Positions 1 through 8,300 are shown, counted from the stretch's first letter. The stretch is 63,084 nucleotides of DNA from Alphaproteobacteria bacterium (GCA_002401965.1 NVUR01000006.1:1-63084), one strand, 5' to 3'. Notes: a model not told the origin generated them from the sequence alone. A program made the numbers and translations.

Positions 1-430
1 GGGGCTAGCCCCTGAGCAGTCCAAAATAGCGGCATAACAACCTAAAAATGGGAACTTAACTTTGCCGCAAAACTGTCCGAACAAGTGGGACCCCCTCTCC
101 ATAAGGTATGATCTTAAATGAAAGCGCATGATTTTCGTTTCACTTAATCATGCATAAGATTTTTTATAGTGCGCTTTGCTTACTGATAAAATCTAAAAAT
201 GGTGGAGGGTAACGGGTCTACATTAAACCAATTATTTGAGGTTTTGAGGGGATGGGAAAGAGATTTAATAAAATTCATTTGATCATAAAACCTCCCAATA
301 CATTGGCTTTAATAATCTTCGGAATTGAGTTACCGTCTTTTTCCAACTCAACAATCCACACACCACAGAAAATTTTTGCCTTTATAAAAAGTTCTAACAA
401 TGTAATTACCGTTAGATTGTAACGGAAAAT
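1..430. other. Gene-free left edge with mobile-element debris
   Basis: No intact gene is seen here. The first 12 bases form a perfect palindrome (GGGGCTAGCCCC). Positions 68-94, read on the minus strand, run GGTCCCACTTGTTCGGACAG, which resembles the terminal inverted repeat of an IS3-family element whose body would lie to the left of the window. A degenerate copy of the end of the ORF at 1682-1966 follows at 199-282. The rest is AT-rich and featureless to me. The IS-end reading is inference from resemblance only. Confidence 0.4.
199..282 (+). pseudogene. Fragment duplicating the C-terminus of the ORF at 1682-1966
   Basis: Read from an ATG at 199 this stretch encodes MVEGNGSTLNQLFEVLRGWE and a few more residues before a stop at 280-282. 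The C-terminus of the intact ORF at 1682-1966 reads MVEGNGDTLNQFFEVLEEWE, so the two are clearly homologous at DNA and protein level. The upstream two thirds of the gene are missing here. It is probably a leftover of a local duplication followed by deletion. No ribosome binding site or function is evident. Confidence 0.6.
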
Positions 431-1567
431 TTATACCTTAATGGCTGCGGTTATTATTTGCTCTTGTGTGGTTAATGTATTTTGCATTGCTATTTCCTGC
501 AGAGCAATTCTTTCTGCGGCAAGATTAGGGTCTGCAATGCTTGCAAAAAATTCTGGTGCACTCACTTCACCAATTGTCATTGACACGTGGCCATCACCTG
601 TTAAATCAACATTGGCATAACTGCCCTTTATATCGTTTAAATTAACAGATACGATGGGAGGTAGAGGTGTTACGCCATTCATTTGCCTGCGGAAGGCCTG
701 CGTATAAGCATGGACATGAATTTCTAAATCTGGGTTTTGAGCATCTTTAAATTCACCATTAAAAAGAGCCTTCTCTACTGTTTCTATACATCTTTTGGGA
801 AACTTTGCTATGTATTTCTCTGCGTTTTTAAGGCTACCTACTCCATGTTCATCTCTGATAACACCTAAAACTTGCGACCGGATTGATTGCGCCGCCGTCA
901 TGTAATCTGCTGTAATGCTGGCTGTTCCACCCAATTGCAATGCCATTCCATCAGCATGAACAACGTCAATTTTATGAACAGATCCAAGGATGCGGTAATC
1001 TATGAGCGCTTCTGCGACATCTTTGTGTCCATTATCTCGCAGCCAGCTAACAGCATTCATATCGGCTCGTACTTCGTCCGTTAAGGTGTCTTGCACTGTT
1101 ACTGGTGCCTGAGGTCGTTCACAATGGGTTCCTTCATGTATTCCTACGGCCTTATCCCATAGAGCTTCCGATCCAGGGATGTTTTTAAGTTTATCAACGG
1201 GCACTCCAGATAAAATTGTTACCATTTCTTCTTTACTATCAGAATACCAATCTTCCTCCATTACAACACACACCTTCACCATTTCCTGTGCTGTCACGGA
1301 GGGGTCAATGCCATTGATGTCAATTTCAAAAGGGAGTGCTGCTGGTGTGGAATCAAGGGCGCCGTCTATCATTGATTGAATGACGGTAAGAGGGGCCGAG
1401 TTGCCCAAGTTATCGACGCTAAATCCCAGAGCATCGCGCACTATTTGTATGTTGCTGGCGCTGTATTTGTTGACGCCTCGATCCAATGTTTGAGGATCGA
1501 TGGAGACGACGATTGTGTCTGTATCCGCTGACGTAAACACACCGCCCATAAAATCAACTTTACCCAT
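431..1567 (-). CDS. Hypothetical protein with a zincin-like HExxH motif
   Basis: I do not recognise the family. The 378-residue protein has no signal peptide or membrane segment. From the chosen start (ATG at 1567, preceded by GAGGGG at 8 bases; a TTG two codons upstream is the alternative) residues 144-148 read HEGTH. They are followed 17 residues later by DEVRADMNAV, the spacing and shape of the third-ligand helix (ExxAD-like) in gluzincin metallopeptidases such as M48. This suggests a zinc peptidase. It is inferred from motif geometry, not from overall similarity. The C-terminal half (about 200-378) shows no known motif. The gene stands alone among IS debris, so it may be a horizontally acquired or secreted-effector gene, but there is no direct sign of that. 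Confidence 0.5.
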   Translation of the reverse strand: MGKVDFMGGVFTSADTDTIVVSIDPQTLDRGVNKYSASNIQIVRDALGFSVDNLGNSAPLTVIQSMIDGALDSTPAALPFEIDINGIDPSVTAQEMVKVCVVMEEDWYSDSKEEMVTILSGVPVDKLKNIPGSEALWDKAVGIHEGTHCERPQAPVTVQDTLTDEVRADMNAVSWLRDNGHKDVAEALIDYRILGSVHKIDVVHADGMALQLGGTASITADYMTAAQSIRSQVLGVIRDEHGVGSLKNAEKYIAKFPKRCIETVEKALFNGEFKDAQNPDLEIHVHAYTQAFRRQMNGVTPLPPIVSVNLNDIKGSYANVDLTGDGHVSMTIGEVSAPEFFASIADPNLAAERIALQEIAMQNTLTTQEQIITAAIKV

Positions 1568-1681
1568 AATCAATTCCCCTCATTATTTTTTCTTATTGTA
1601 CGGAAATTAATGGTGTGCGTCAAAAGAACTACGTTCGTATGTATAGTAACTTGTGTTAAGAATCATATATTATAATTCTGC

Positions 1682-1966
1682 ATGACATATTCAATGGATT
1701 TTCTTGGAAACCCTTATAAACTCTGGTGTTCAGATAGGGTTAAAGATAAGAGAATAGTCCTCAGTTTCACATTTGCTGATAAACTTTCATATGACAAAAA
1801 TGAAGGGTTTCGAACAGCCGATATCTCGCAGCCATTCTTGCTTTTAGAGGAGTTGAAAGAGTCAAATAGTGAAATGGTGGAGGGTAACGGAGATACATTA
1901 AACCAATTTTTTGAAGTTTTAGAGGAATGGGAAGCGACTCTAACAGTAATCTTTAATGTAAATTAA
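1682..1966 (+). CDS. Small hypothetical protein, start derived from an IS630-type end
   Basis: This 94-residue ORF has no recognisable domain. It is acidic, with aromatic residues spread throughout and no signal peptide. The sequence before it and its first four codons (MTYS) match the start of the IS630-type transposase remnants at 20892 and 21738, including the stretch ATAATTCTG-C/T-ATGACATATTC. The ORF therefore seems to start inside an IS scar. The native start could be the ATG at 1694 (MDFLGNPYKLW). A degenerate copy of its last 20 or so codons is at 199-282, which supports a real coding history. Function unknown. Confidence 0.45.
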   Translation: MTYSMDFLGNPYKLWCSDRVKDKRIVLSFTFADKLSYDKNEGFRTADISQPFLLLEELKESNSEMVEGNGDTLNQFFEVLEEWEATLTVIFNVN

Positions 1967-2000
1967 TTGTGTTTGTTTAAAAAATAATATCCACACACAT

Positions 2001-2243
2001 CTATCGTGCGGTCATGCCCGCAAAAGTATTCGTCGACAAAGCTGTGTCAGAGATTTTCATAGAAAGGTTTACAGTATTACTGTTTGTATCCTGTGGTGTT
2101 TGTCGGCTAGTAATTTCTATGATGCTGTCTAATATTCCATCTTGCTTGGCCGAGTCATAAATTTCTTCAAAACTATTATTTAAGTTTACGATGCGCTCTT
2201 TTAAGAAGCCTATACTGGTAGTTTCTCGTACCAAGTGCAACAC
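2001..2243 (-). CDS. Hypothetical 80-residue protein in IS debris
   Basis: The ORF starts 3 bases after the end of the truncated IS3 orfB and may be a fragment of a longer gene. It reads MLHLVRETTSIGFLKERIVN at its N-terminus and is polar, with no membrane segment. Its first codons lie inside the 63-bp repeat that recurs inverted at 3056-3116, so the start is part of repeated DNA. No family is recognised. It could be non-coding remnant sequence. Confidence 0.3.
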   Translation of the reverse strand: MLHLVRETTSIGFLKERIVNLNNSFEEIYDSAKQDGILDSIIEITSRQTPQDTNSNTVNLSMKISDTALSTNTFAGMTAR

Positions 2244-2290
2244 CCTTAGTAATCTGGATGGTAGTGTTTAAATTCTTTCATGTAAACCTC
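2228..2290 (-). repeat. Inverted 63-bp repeat, arm 1
   Basis: Read on the minus strand this runs GAGGTTTACATGAAAGAATT to TGCACTTGGTAC and matches 3056-3116 on the plus strand at most positions with scattered substitutions. It begins exactly where IS3 orfB loses similarity to its family. The pair flanks the IS3 remnant in inverted orientation. Confidence 0.7.
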
Positions 2291-2632
2291 AACCCAGTAC
2301 TGATCGGGCTTTGAAACATTAAATTGTCGTTGCAACAAGTTTGGTGATATTGGGTTATTGTGCTTGGAATTTGTTGTGACCTTGAACTTACGCTTGGTTT
2401 TGCAATATAGCTGGGCGGCTCTCATCAATCTGATAATTCGTTTACGACCCACGAACTTGCCTAATTGTGTTAGCTTAGATCTTATGCGCCTAGAGCCATA
2501 AAGTTGGCGGCTTTCAACAAATATTTGCTTAATCAGATTAGTTAATTCCTCATCCTCTTTTCCCCTATCAGTCCTTGATGGGTTTAGCCACTGGTAATAT
2601 GAGCTGCGAGATACGCGCAAAAAATAACACAT
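2246..2632 (-). pseudogene. IS3-family transposase OrfB, 3'-truncated
   Basis: The ORF encodes the N-terminal HTH_21-like part of an IS3 OrfB ([16 protein letters not shown], and [11 protein letters not shown] just before the integrase core). In intact relatives the QYWV motif is followed by GDITYI with the first catalytic aspartate. Here it is followed by [14 protein letters not shown] and a stop, so the DDE domain is missing. The reading frame is open upstream of the ATG at 2632 to about 2690, overlapping orfA, as expected for frameshift-expressed OrfAB. The last 14 codons come from the 63-bp repeat described separately. Confidence 0.8.
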
Positions 2633-2679
2633 ACTAGATACTGAAAAAATATGACGATGCTCTGTGATCCAGGCGTACT

Positions 2680-2970
2680 TTATAGAGCGTCTTTCGCAAA
2701 GTACGCCGCTGCCTTTTTTAATATATCACGCTCTAACTTAACCCTTGCCAACTCCTTCTTTAAATTCTTAATTTCTTCGGATGCTGGTTCTTTTGAAGTG
2801 CGAGTTTTACCATTATCTCCAGAATATGCATTAACCCAGCTATATAAACTTTTGGGTGTTACGCCAAGTTCACGAGCTGTTTGGCTCATTGGTTGATCTG
2901 TTTCTAATGCTAATTTAGCCGAAGATTCCCTGAATTCTGCGGGATACTGCTTGTATTTTCTTGATGACAT
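2680..2970 (-). CDS. IS3-family transposase OrfA (helix-turn-helix)
   Basis: This 96-residue protein has the IS3 OrfA layout. Residues 8-50 form a homeodomain-like helix-turn-helix (FRESSAKLA ... [15 protein letters not shown]). A leucine-zipper-like coiled coil follows at about 65-90 ([20 protein letters not shown]), ending in the typical KKAAAYFAK. It would bind the terminal inverted repeats as part of the OrfAB transposase. The start is supported by AAGGAA upstream of the ATG. OrfA is intact, but orfB is truncated, so the element should not transpose on its own. Confidence 0.85.
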   Translation of the reverse strand: MSSRKYKQYPAEFRESSAKLALETDQPMSQTARELGVTPKSLYSWVNAYSGDNGKTRTSKEPASEEIKNLKKELARVKLERDILKKAAAYFAKDAL

Positions 2971-3055
2971 TATTTCTATTCCTTATTTTAGACTTTTATA
3001 CATTTTCTGTCCGGAATAGTGTAGCCACATCACCTCTGCTTAACACAAGGCCAAG

Positions 3056-3116
3056 GAGGTTTACAGGAAGGTATTTAAATATTACCATCTGAGCTGTTAA
3101 AGGTGCTGCACTTGAT
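3056..3116 (+). repeat. Inverted 63-bp repeat, arm 2
   Basis: Plus-strand counterpart of 2228-2290 (GAGGTTTACAGGAAGGTATT to TGCACTTGATC). Similarity may continue weakly for about 25 more bases towards the start of the gene at 3134. The arm lies 27 bases outside the IS3 left end. Confidence 0.7.
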
Positions 3117-3133
3117 CATGGAAATTACCTATT

Positions 3134-3844
3134 ATGATATCGGCAAATCGTTACATGAACACACAGGCGGGTAATGTTCTCGTTATAATTTTGGTCGCTG
3201 TAGCGTTATTTGCAGCACTCTCTTTTGTGACCTCGACAATGATGCGCGGTGGGGCGCAGGTGGGTACTGAGAAAGCTGGTATCTATGTTTCTGAAATTTT
3301 GACCTATGCCCGTAGCGTCAATGAAGCGGTGCGTTTTATGCGTGTTTCAAATGAATGTGATGATGAGGCGATGAGTTTCGAGCGCAGCCCCTATGACGGG
3401 ACTGACGCGGATTATGAGAATGCTAATGCCTCGACGGACTTCTCTTGTCATGTCTTTCACCCGCGCGGCGGTGGCGTGGCGTTTAGTGCAATGCATTCGG
3501 AAATTTTCGATGCCGCTTATAACGGTGATGCAGATTACGGGCAATGGGTTATCAGTGGCTTTTCCAAAATTCTTGGCTTGGGCAATGATAGCAGGGGTGA
3601 ATTGATCCTCGCTTTGCCTTATTTGAAAAAACCTATATGCGAAATTTTGGCAAAGCGGGTCGGGCAATCACTGCCTATTCCTGTTGATAATGTGGCGGGT
3701 ATCGATCTTACGAAATTTATAGGCAATTATGCCTCAATAGAAACATATGATGCGGTTGATGATCTGATGACAGGATGTATTAACGTGACATCTGGCGGCA
3801 GCGCACAGCATTACACGTTCTTCTCGGTTTTAATCTCACGCTAA
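3134..3844 (+). CDS. Pseudopilin-like single-pass membrane protein
   Basis: This 236-residue protein has a short polar N-terminus, then one hydrophobic helix at about residues 13-36 (GNVLVIILVAVALFAALSFV), then a periplasmic domain. The glycine followed by a long hydrophobic stretch resembles a type IV prepilin N-terminus, but the glutamate at position 5 is missing. It shares architecture and motifs with the protein at 17003-17680: the GNxLV helix start, an FHPxGGG motif at about 107-113, an IC/VCxxI segment and a C-terminal FxxxILxR. The two are paralogues. Substrate and role are unknown; assembly into a pilus or secretion pseudopilus is a possibility only. It converges on clpA, with 10 bases between the stop codons. 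Confidence 0.6.
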   Translation: MISANRYMNTQAGNVLVIILVAVALFAALSFVTSTMMRGGAQVGTEKAGIYVSEILTYARSVNEAVRFMRVSNECDDEAMSFERSPYDGTDADYENANASTDFSCHVFHPRGGGVAFSAMHSEIFDAAYNGDADYGQWVISGFSKILGLGNDSRGELILALPYLKKPICEILAKRVGQSLPIPVDNVAGIDLTKFIGNYASIETYDAVDDLMTGCINVTSGGSAQHYTFFSVLISR

Positions 3845-3854
3845 GTGCGCTGTG

Positions 3855-6152
3855 TTAAACTTTTTCTTTGACTTGTGATTTCTTGCGGCGTCTTTTCGGG
3901 GTGTTGGCTTCATATTTGAAGGTTAGCTCTTTGCCATCATAATCAATGATCACCAAGCCGCCTTTTTCAAGTTTACCAAATAAGATTTCTTCTGCCAGTG
4001 GACGTTTGATTTTCTCCAGTATGATACGGCTGAGAGGACGCGCACCCATGGTGACGTCATACCCCTTATCGGCAAGGTATTTACGTGCCTTCTTGCTGAG
4101 ATCTATGGTGACGTTTTTGTCAGAAAGTTGAGCCTCCAATTGAATAACGAATTTATCGACCACTTTCTCAACGGTTTTCGGCGATAGGTTACGGAATGGC
4201 ACAATCGCATCAAGGCGGTTTCTGAATTCAGGTGTGAAGGTCTTTGTAATCGCCTCGTTATCCGTATAATCCATGTCACCAACCTCACGACCAAAGCCAA
4301 TTGGCGTCTTGGCCATATCGGACGCGCCTGCATTGGTGGTCATGATTAAAATGACATTGCGGAAATCAATAGTCTTGCCACTATTATCGGTCAGCTTGCC
4401 GTAATCCATAACTTGCAGAAGGATATTAAACAAATCAGGATGCGCTTTTTCAATTTCGTCCAGCAACAACACACAATGCGGATGCTGATCGACTTTATCG
4501 GTCATCAAGCCGCCTTGTTCAAACCCGACATAACCTGGCGGTGTTCCGATAAGACGAGAGACGGAGTGCCGTTCCATATATTCGGACATATCAAAGCGCA
4601 ACAGCTCAATCCCCAGAGAATTGGCAAGCTGGCGTGCAACTTCGGTTTTACCAACACCTGTTGGCCCTGCGAAAAGATAACTGCCGATTGGTTTTTCAGG
4701 ATCACGTAAACCCGCGCGCGCCATTTTGATAGAGGATGATAAAACATCAATGGCGTTATCTTGATCGTACACAAGCGTTTTAAGGTCGCGTTCAAGGTTT
4801 TGCAGGGACTCTTTGTCGTTTTTATTGATCGTGGTGGAAGGGATGCGCGCAATCACGGCGATGACATCTTCGATATCTTTTAAGCCAATGGTTTTCTTGC
4901 GTTTATCTTCGGTTACCAACATTTGCGCCGCGCCGACCTCATCAATAATGTCGATGGCTTTATCGGGCAACTTACGATCACCGATATATTTTGCGGATAG
5001 CTCCACCGCGGCGCGTAGGGCGCTGTTCGTGTATTTAACTTTGTGATGTTTTTCGTAATAAGGGCGCAGACCTTGTAGGATTTTAACCGTGTCTTCGACG
5101 CTTGGCTCGGGCACATCAATTTTCTGGAAACGACGGACAAGCGCACGGTCTTTTTCAAAGTGCGTGCGGTATTCTTTATAGGTGGTCGATCCAACACAGC
5201 GTAGCGAGCCATTAGACAAAGCAGGTTTCAACAAGTTAGAAGCATCCATTGCCCCGCCACTGGTTGCCCCTGCACCGATAATGGTGTGAATTTCATCAAT
5301 AAATAAAACGGATTCAGGGATGTTTTCCAGCTCCGCCAAGACGGCTTTCAGGCGTTCCTCAAAGTCACCGCGATAACGCGTTCCCGCCAATAATGCGCCC
5401 ATATCCAGCGAGTAGATGACCGCGTCATGCAAAACTTCTGGGACGTCTTTATCATTGATACGTCTGGCTAATCCTTCGGCAATGGCGGTTTTACCAACGC
5501 CTGGATCACCAACATAAAGCGGGTTGTTCTTTGAGCGACGACAGAGAATTTGAATGGTACGGTCAACCTCTTTTTCGCGGCCAATCAAGGGGTCTATCCC
5601 GCCTTCTTCGGCTTTTTGGTTGAGGTTGACACAATAAGCATCCAGTGCCTCTTGCCCGATTTTGGCTTCTTGTGCCTCTTCAACGCCTTGCACCGGCGTT
5701 TCTGTATTGGTCTGTGAGGGGACTTTTGCAATGCCGTGTGAAATATAGTTAACCGCGTCAAAACGTGTCATTTCACGTTCTTGTAATAAATAAACGGCGT
5801 GGCTTTCGCGCTCCGAGAATAAAGCAACCAGCACATTCGCGCCCGTCACTTCCTCGCGCCCCGATGATTGCACATGGATGGCGGCGCGTTGTAACACGCG
5901 TTGAAAGGCGTTTGTTGGCTTGGATTCGTCTATATCGTTATTAATGAGGCTGCTGAGATCGCTTTCAATGTAATGGATCAGCGATGCGGCCAGCTCATCC
6001 AAATCAATCCCGCAAGAGCGCAAAACAGCCGTCGCATCAGGATCGCTGGTTAAAGCAAGCAGCAGATGTTCCAGCGTAGCGTATTCGTGGTGATTCTCAT
6101 TGGCGATTGCCAATGCACGGTGCAGCGTTTGTTCTAAATTACGTGAAAGCAT
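3855..6152 (-). CDS. clpA: ATP-dependent Clp protease ATP-binding subunit ClpA
   Basis: ClpA is the hexameric AAA+ unfoldase that feeds substrates, including N-degron proteins delivered by ClpS, into ClpP. The 765-residue length is normal. The double Clp_N repeat covers about 1-145, and the first AAA module has Walker A GDPGVGKT at 215-222 and Walker B VLFIDEIH. The second AAA module has GPTGVGKT near 495 and CVLLLDEIEKAHPD, and a ClpB_D2-small domain and lysine-rich tail follow. The GYVGFEQGG pore-loop region is present. It lies 114 bases or more downstream of clpS in the same direction, the usual clpS-clpA arrangement. Confidence 0.97.
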   Translation of the reverse strand: MLSRNLEQTLHRALAIANENHHEYATLEHLLLALTSDPDATAVLRSCGIDLDELAASLIHYIESDLSSLINNDIDESKPTNAFQRVLQRAAIHVQSSGREEVTGANVLVALFSERESHAVYLLQEREMTRFDAVNYISHGIAKVPSQTNTETPVQGVEEAQEAKIGQEALDAYCVNLNQKAEEGGIDPLIGREKEVDRTIQILCRRSKNNPLYVGDPGVGKTAIAEGLARRINDKDVPEVLHDAVIYSLDMGALLAGTRYRGDFEERLKAVLAELENIPESVLFIDEIHTIIGAGATSGGAMDASNLLKPALSNGSLRCVGSTTYKEYRTHFEKDRALVRRFQKIDVPEPSVEDTVKILQGLRPYYEKHHKVKYTNSALRAAVELSAKYIGDRKLPDKAIDIIDEVGAAQMLVTEDKRKKTIGLKDIEDVIAVIARIPSTTINKNDKESLQNLERDLKTLVYDQDNAIDVLSSSIKMARAGLRDPEKPIGSYLFAGPTGVGKTEVARQLANSLGIELLRFDMSEYMERHSVSRLIGTPPGYVGFEQGGLMTDKVDQHPHCVLLLDEIEKAHPDLFNILLQVMDYGKLTDNSGKTIDFRNVILIMTTNAGASDMAKTPIGFGREVGDMDYTDNEAITKTFTPEFRNRLDAIVPFRNLSPKTVEKVVDKFVIQLEAQLSDKNVTIDLSKKARKYLADKGYDVTMGARPLSRIILEKIKRPLAEEILFGKLEKGGLVIIDYDGKELTFKYEANTPKRRRKKSQVKEKV

Positions 6153-6266
6153 GCATAAATCCTGTCTTCATTTGGATCATCGTTTAAGGTGTAGATATTC
6201 GAAATATTACGGCACGATCATACCACATTCTCTTATACAGCACTATGGTTTGATAAAGCGTTAAGA

Positions 6267-6611
6267 TTATTCTTTTTCCATGGTGCATTGCAGAGGTTGT
6301 TCGTTGGCATGGGCAAAGTCCATCACTTGTGCCACTTTGGTCTCGGCAACTTCAAAGGTAAAGACACCGCAAATTCCAACGCCGCGCCGATGAACGTGCA
6401 GCATAATGTCCGTGGCTTCTTGTCTGTTCTTCTTAAAAATGCTTTCCAGAACATGCACAACAAATTCCATCGGCGTATAGTCATCATTCAGCAACAGCAC
6501 TTTATACATTGAAGGCTTTTGCGCCTTTGGGCGTGTTTTCAGGGCGAGACCGTGTTCCTCTTGCCCGTCATCATGATTCTCATCGCCAGTATTTGACATG
6601 TATTCTTTCAT
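6267..6611 (-). CDS. clpS: ATP-dependent Clp protease adaptor ClpS
   Basis: ClpS binds proteins with bulky N-terminal residues and hands them to ClpA. The core shows the binding-pocket motifs [17 protein letters not shown], then [11 protein letters not shown], and a conserved C-terminus. The N-terminal extension of about 35 residues is acidic and flexible, as usual. Possible starts are GTG at 6626, ATG at 6611 and ATG at 6599. I chose 6611, which has GTGAG nine bases upstream, but the choice is not secure. It precedes clpA on the same strand, so the two are probably cotranscribed. Confidence 0.95.
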   Translation of the reverse strand: MKEYMSNTGDENHDDGQEEHGLALKTRPKAQKPSMYKVLLLNDDYTPMEFVVHVLESIFKKNRQEATDIMLHVHRRGVGICGVFTFEVAETKVAQVMDFAHANEQPLQCTMEKE

Positions 6612-6728
6612 CCGCAAAATGCTCACTTTTGATTAGTGTTGTTGATTTGGCTTTTCTATCACCCTAAAGATTGGTATATTCATCATAGCAACTGTGTGCG
6701 CGTCGGGACAACCAAGAAAACACAAAAT

Positions 6729-6757
6729 TTGACATAATAGTTAATTTTGTGTTAATT
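6729..6757 (+). promoter_or_regulatory. Promoter with a CtrA-type box for the gene at 6795
   Basis: A perfect -35 hexamer TTGACA (6729-6734) is followed after 17 bases by TTAATT (6752-6757). Overlapping it, 6741-6755 reads TTAA-N7-TTAA (N7 is TTTTGTG), the consensus binding site of the alphaproteobacterial cell-cycle regulator CtrA. The motif is seen directly; binding is inferred. Confidence 0.5.
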
Positions 6758-6794
6758 AAAGGCACATAAACAGCGATATATAGAACGCAGGACA

Positions 6795-7049
6795 ATGAAA
6801 ATGCAGATTTTAAAACTATTATTAGTAATGGTAGCCATCGGTTTTATACCATTTACAGCATCCGCAGATGAGTTTGGTGAGCGTTTTTCTAATAAAGCGC
6901 CCAGTGGTCTTGGTGATTATACGGCGGAAGAAACTGAATTCCCTGATATCGCGATGGATGATATGGCAGAAGCACTGCAAGATATTATGCCAGCCGCTGG
7001 TGAGGAAGACGTTACTTCTGAAGAAGAAGCGGCGCAGGGCGGCGAGTAA
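6795..7049 (+). CDS. Small secreted acidic protein
   Basis: The 84-residue product starts with a clear Sec signal peptide (MKMQILKLLLVMVAIGFIPF, cleavage likely after TASA at about residue 24). The mature part of about 60 residues is strongly acidic, with a run of Asp and Glu and an alanine/glutamate-rich C-terminus. There is no cysteine, so it is not a lipoprotein, and I recognise no family. It stands alone between clpS and the convergent barrel gene, 9 bases from its stop. The CtrA-type box upstream suggests cell-cycle-linked expression. Confidence 0.65.
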   Translation: MKMQILKLLLVMVAIGFIPFTASADEFGERFSNKAPSGLGDYTAEETEFPDIAMDDMAEALQDIMPAAGEEDVTSEEEAAQGGE

Positions 7050-7058
7050 TACGCGTCC

Positions 7059-8300
7059 TTACAGGCTCCCTGTGATGCCGACCATAATCGTATTTACCAG
7101 ATAATCTTCGTTTTGCACGTCGCTGTTTCTTTTACGGCTTGTGACGTTTGCATGCGCTTGTATGGCAGTGTTCAACGTATAATCCATGCCCGCTTGCCCT
7201 TCGTAAATCATATCATCACGTCCGGATGTATAATTATGGTGGCTAAATGTTGCGCCAGTATTTAATGCTAGGTCGTTTCTTACCTCATAGCGCAGCATGG
7301 CATTGGCCGTCGTCTCTATATAGGCACTTTCAATGATGCTGTTTTCCATGGCTGTGCGGGAAAGGGTGAGCGCGATATTGCTACGCTCTACTGGTTTCCA
7401 ATCTAGATTTGCAGAAAGTTGTAATGCACTCAGATCTTCTAGCGCATTATCGCCATAGCGCAACATATTATACCCCGCGGCAATATGCCCTGAAAGCGTT
7501 CCGGTATCAAAATTTATGCCCGCCAAAGCCGCCCCGTATCTGTGGTCGCGTTTATTGCCGTTAAAGGATGTACCGTTATAAGAGGCGCGCAGGAAGTTGG
7601 CTTTATGGGTTTTAAATGCCAAAAACGGGCTGACAATCGAGGCTGTGTGATAGCTGATCTTTGTATGGAGACCAGCGTTGTTGTGGTCATCATCTGTGTA
7701 AATAATGGCGTTACCATTGCTTGATGTGCCATTTTTGAACCGCTCTTGCGTGTAATGCCCGATAAGCTGAATATGCAGTCGATTGGGCGCATAAATAAAA
7801 CCACCTTCAATACGCCTGCGGCGTGTTTGTATGGGCTTTAGGGGCGTTATGAGTGAAGTGTCTTCGTGCCTGCTGATATACGCCTTGTCATAGGATATGG
7901 ATATAGGCAGTTTCAATGATCTCTTCGCGGTCACAAGAGCGGATAAGGATACATGCGCGTCAACTGTATCTTCTTCATGGGTTTCGAGATGCTTTTTAAT
8001 CGGTGCAGAGGCTTCGAATGTGAATTCGTGATCTCTAACATTTTTCTGGACGGCAAGCGTTGGTGTTAATGTCGTGACGAGGTCGTTTTTCTCATTCTGC
8101 GCGCTGGCGTGTATATTTGTGGTGTAATGCTGTTCTAACTTCAGACCGGAACTTACGAGGAAATTTCCGAATGTTTGGGGAGGTGGCTGTGATGTATCGC
8201 TGCTCTTATCGCCTGCCCATGCGTTGTGCGGATTATGTAGTAATATACATAAAGCGATGTAGGCTGTGATGAAACGTGCTGATGGTACTGTCTTGTTCAT
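7059..8300 (-). CDS. Outer-membrane beta-barrel protein (BBP2-like)
   Basis: The 413-residue protein has a signal peptide (about 1-29, ending HNAWA). It then shows alternating polar and hydrophobic strands through to a C-terminal strand ending MVGITGSL, as expected for an outer-membrane barrel. The overall pattern (GLKLEQHYTTNIHAS near the start, long strands, many aromatic ends) resembles the putative beta-barrel porin 2 family (PF10082) often found with exopolysaccharide genes. That assignment is inference. Downstream of the DnaA-box region it is followed by a glycosyltransferase and a sulfotransferase on the same strand side, consistent with a surface-glycan role. Confidence 0.65.
   Translation of the reverse strand: MNKTVPSARFITAYIALCILLHNPHNAWAGDKSSDTSQPPPQTFGNFLVSSGLKLEQHYTTNIHASAQNEKNDLVTTLTPTLAVQKNVRDHEFTFEASAPIKKHLETHEEDTVDAHVSLSALVTAKRSLKLPISISYDKAYISRHEDTSLITPLKPIQTRRRRIEGGFIYAPNRLHIQLIGHYTQERFKNGTSSNGNAIIYTDDDHNNAGLHTKISYHTASIVSPFLAFKTHKANFLRASYNGTSFNGNKRDHRYGAALAGINFDTGTLSGHIAAGYNMLRYGDNALEDLSALQLSANLDWKPVERSNIALTLSRTAMENSIIESAYIETTANAMLRYEVRNDLALNTGATFSHHNYTSGRDDMIYEGQAGMDYTLNTAIQAHANVTSRKRNSDVQNEDYLVNTIMVGITGSL

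Larger units (their letters stand above)
2246..3029 (-). mobile_element. Truncated IS3-family insertion sequence
   Basis: The left end, read on the minus strand from about 3029, begins TGTGGCTACACTATTCCGGA, which starts with TG and carries the TCCGGACA core common in IS3-family ends. It is followed by orfA (2970-2680) and then orfB in a different frame, the usual IS3 order with translational frameshifting. orfB stops within the region before the DDE catalytic core, where the sequence joins unrelated repeated DNA at about 2290. No right inverted repeat is present. The element is therefore a dead 5' remnant. Confidence 0.8.

Noticed and set aside
4518-4535. Sequence resembling a tRNA T-arm (TTCAAACCCGACA)
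   Set aside because: Inside the clpA coding frame with no acceptor or D stem around it.
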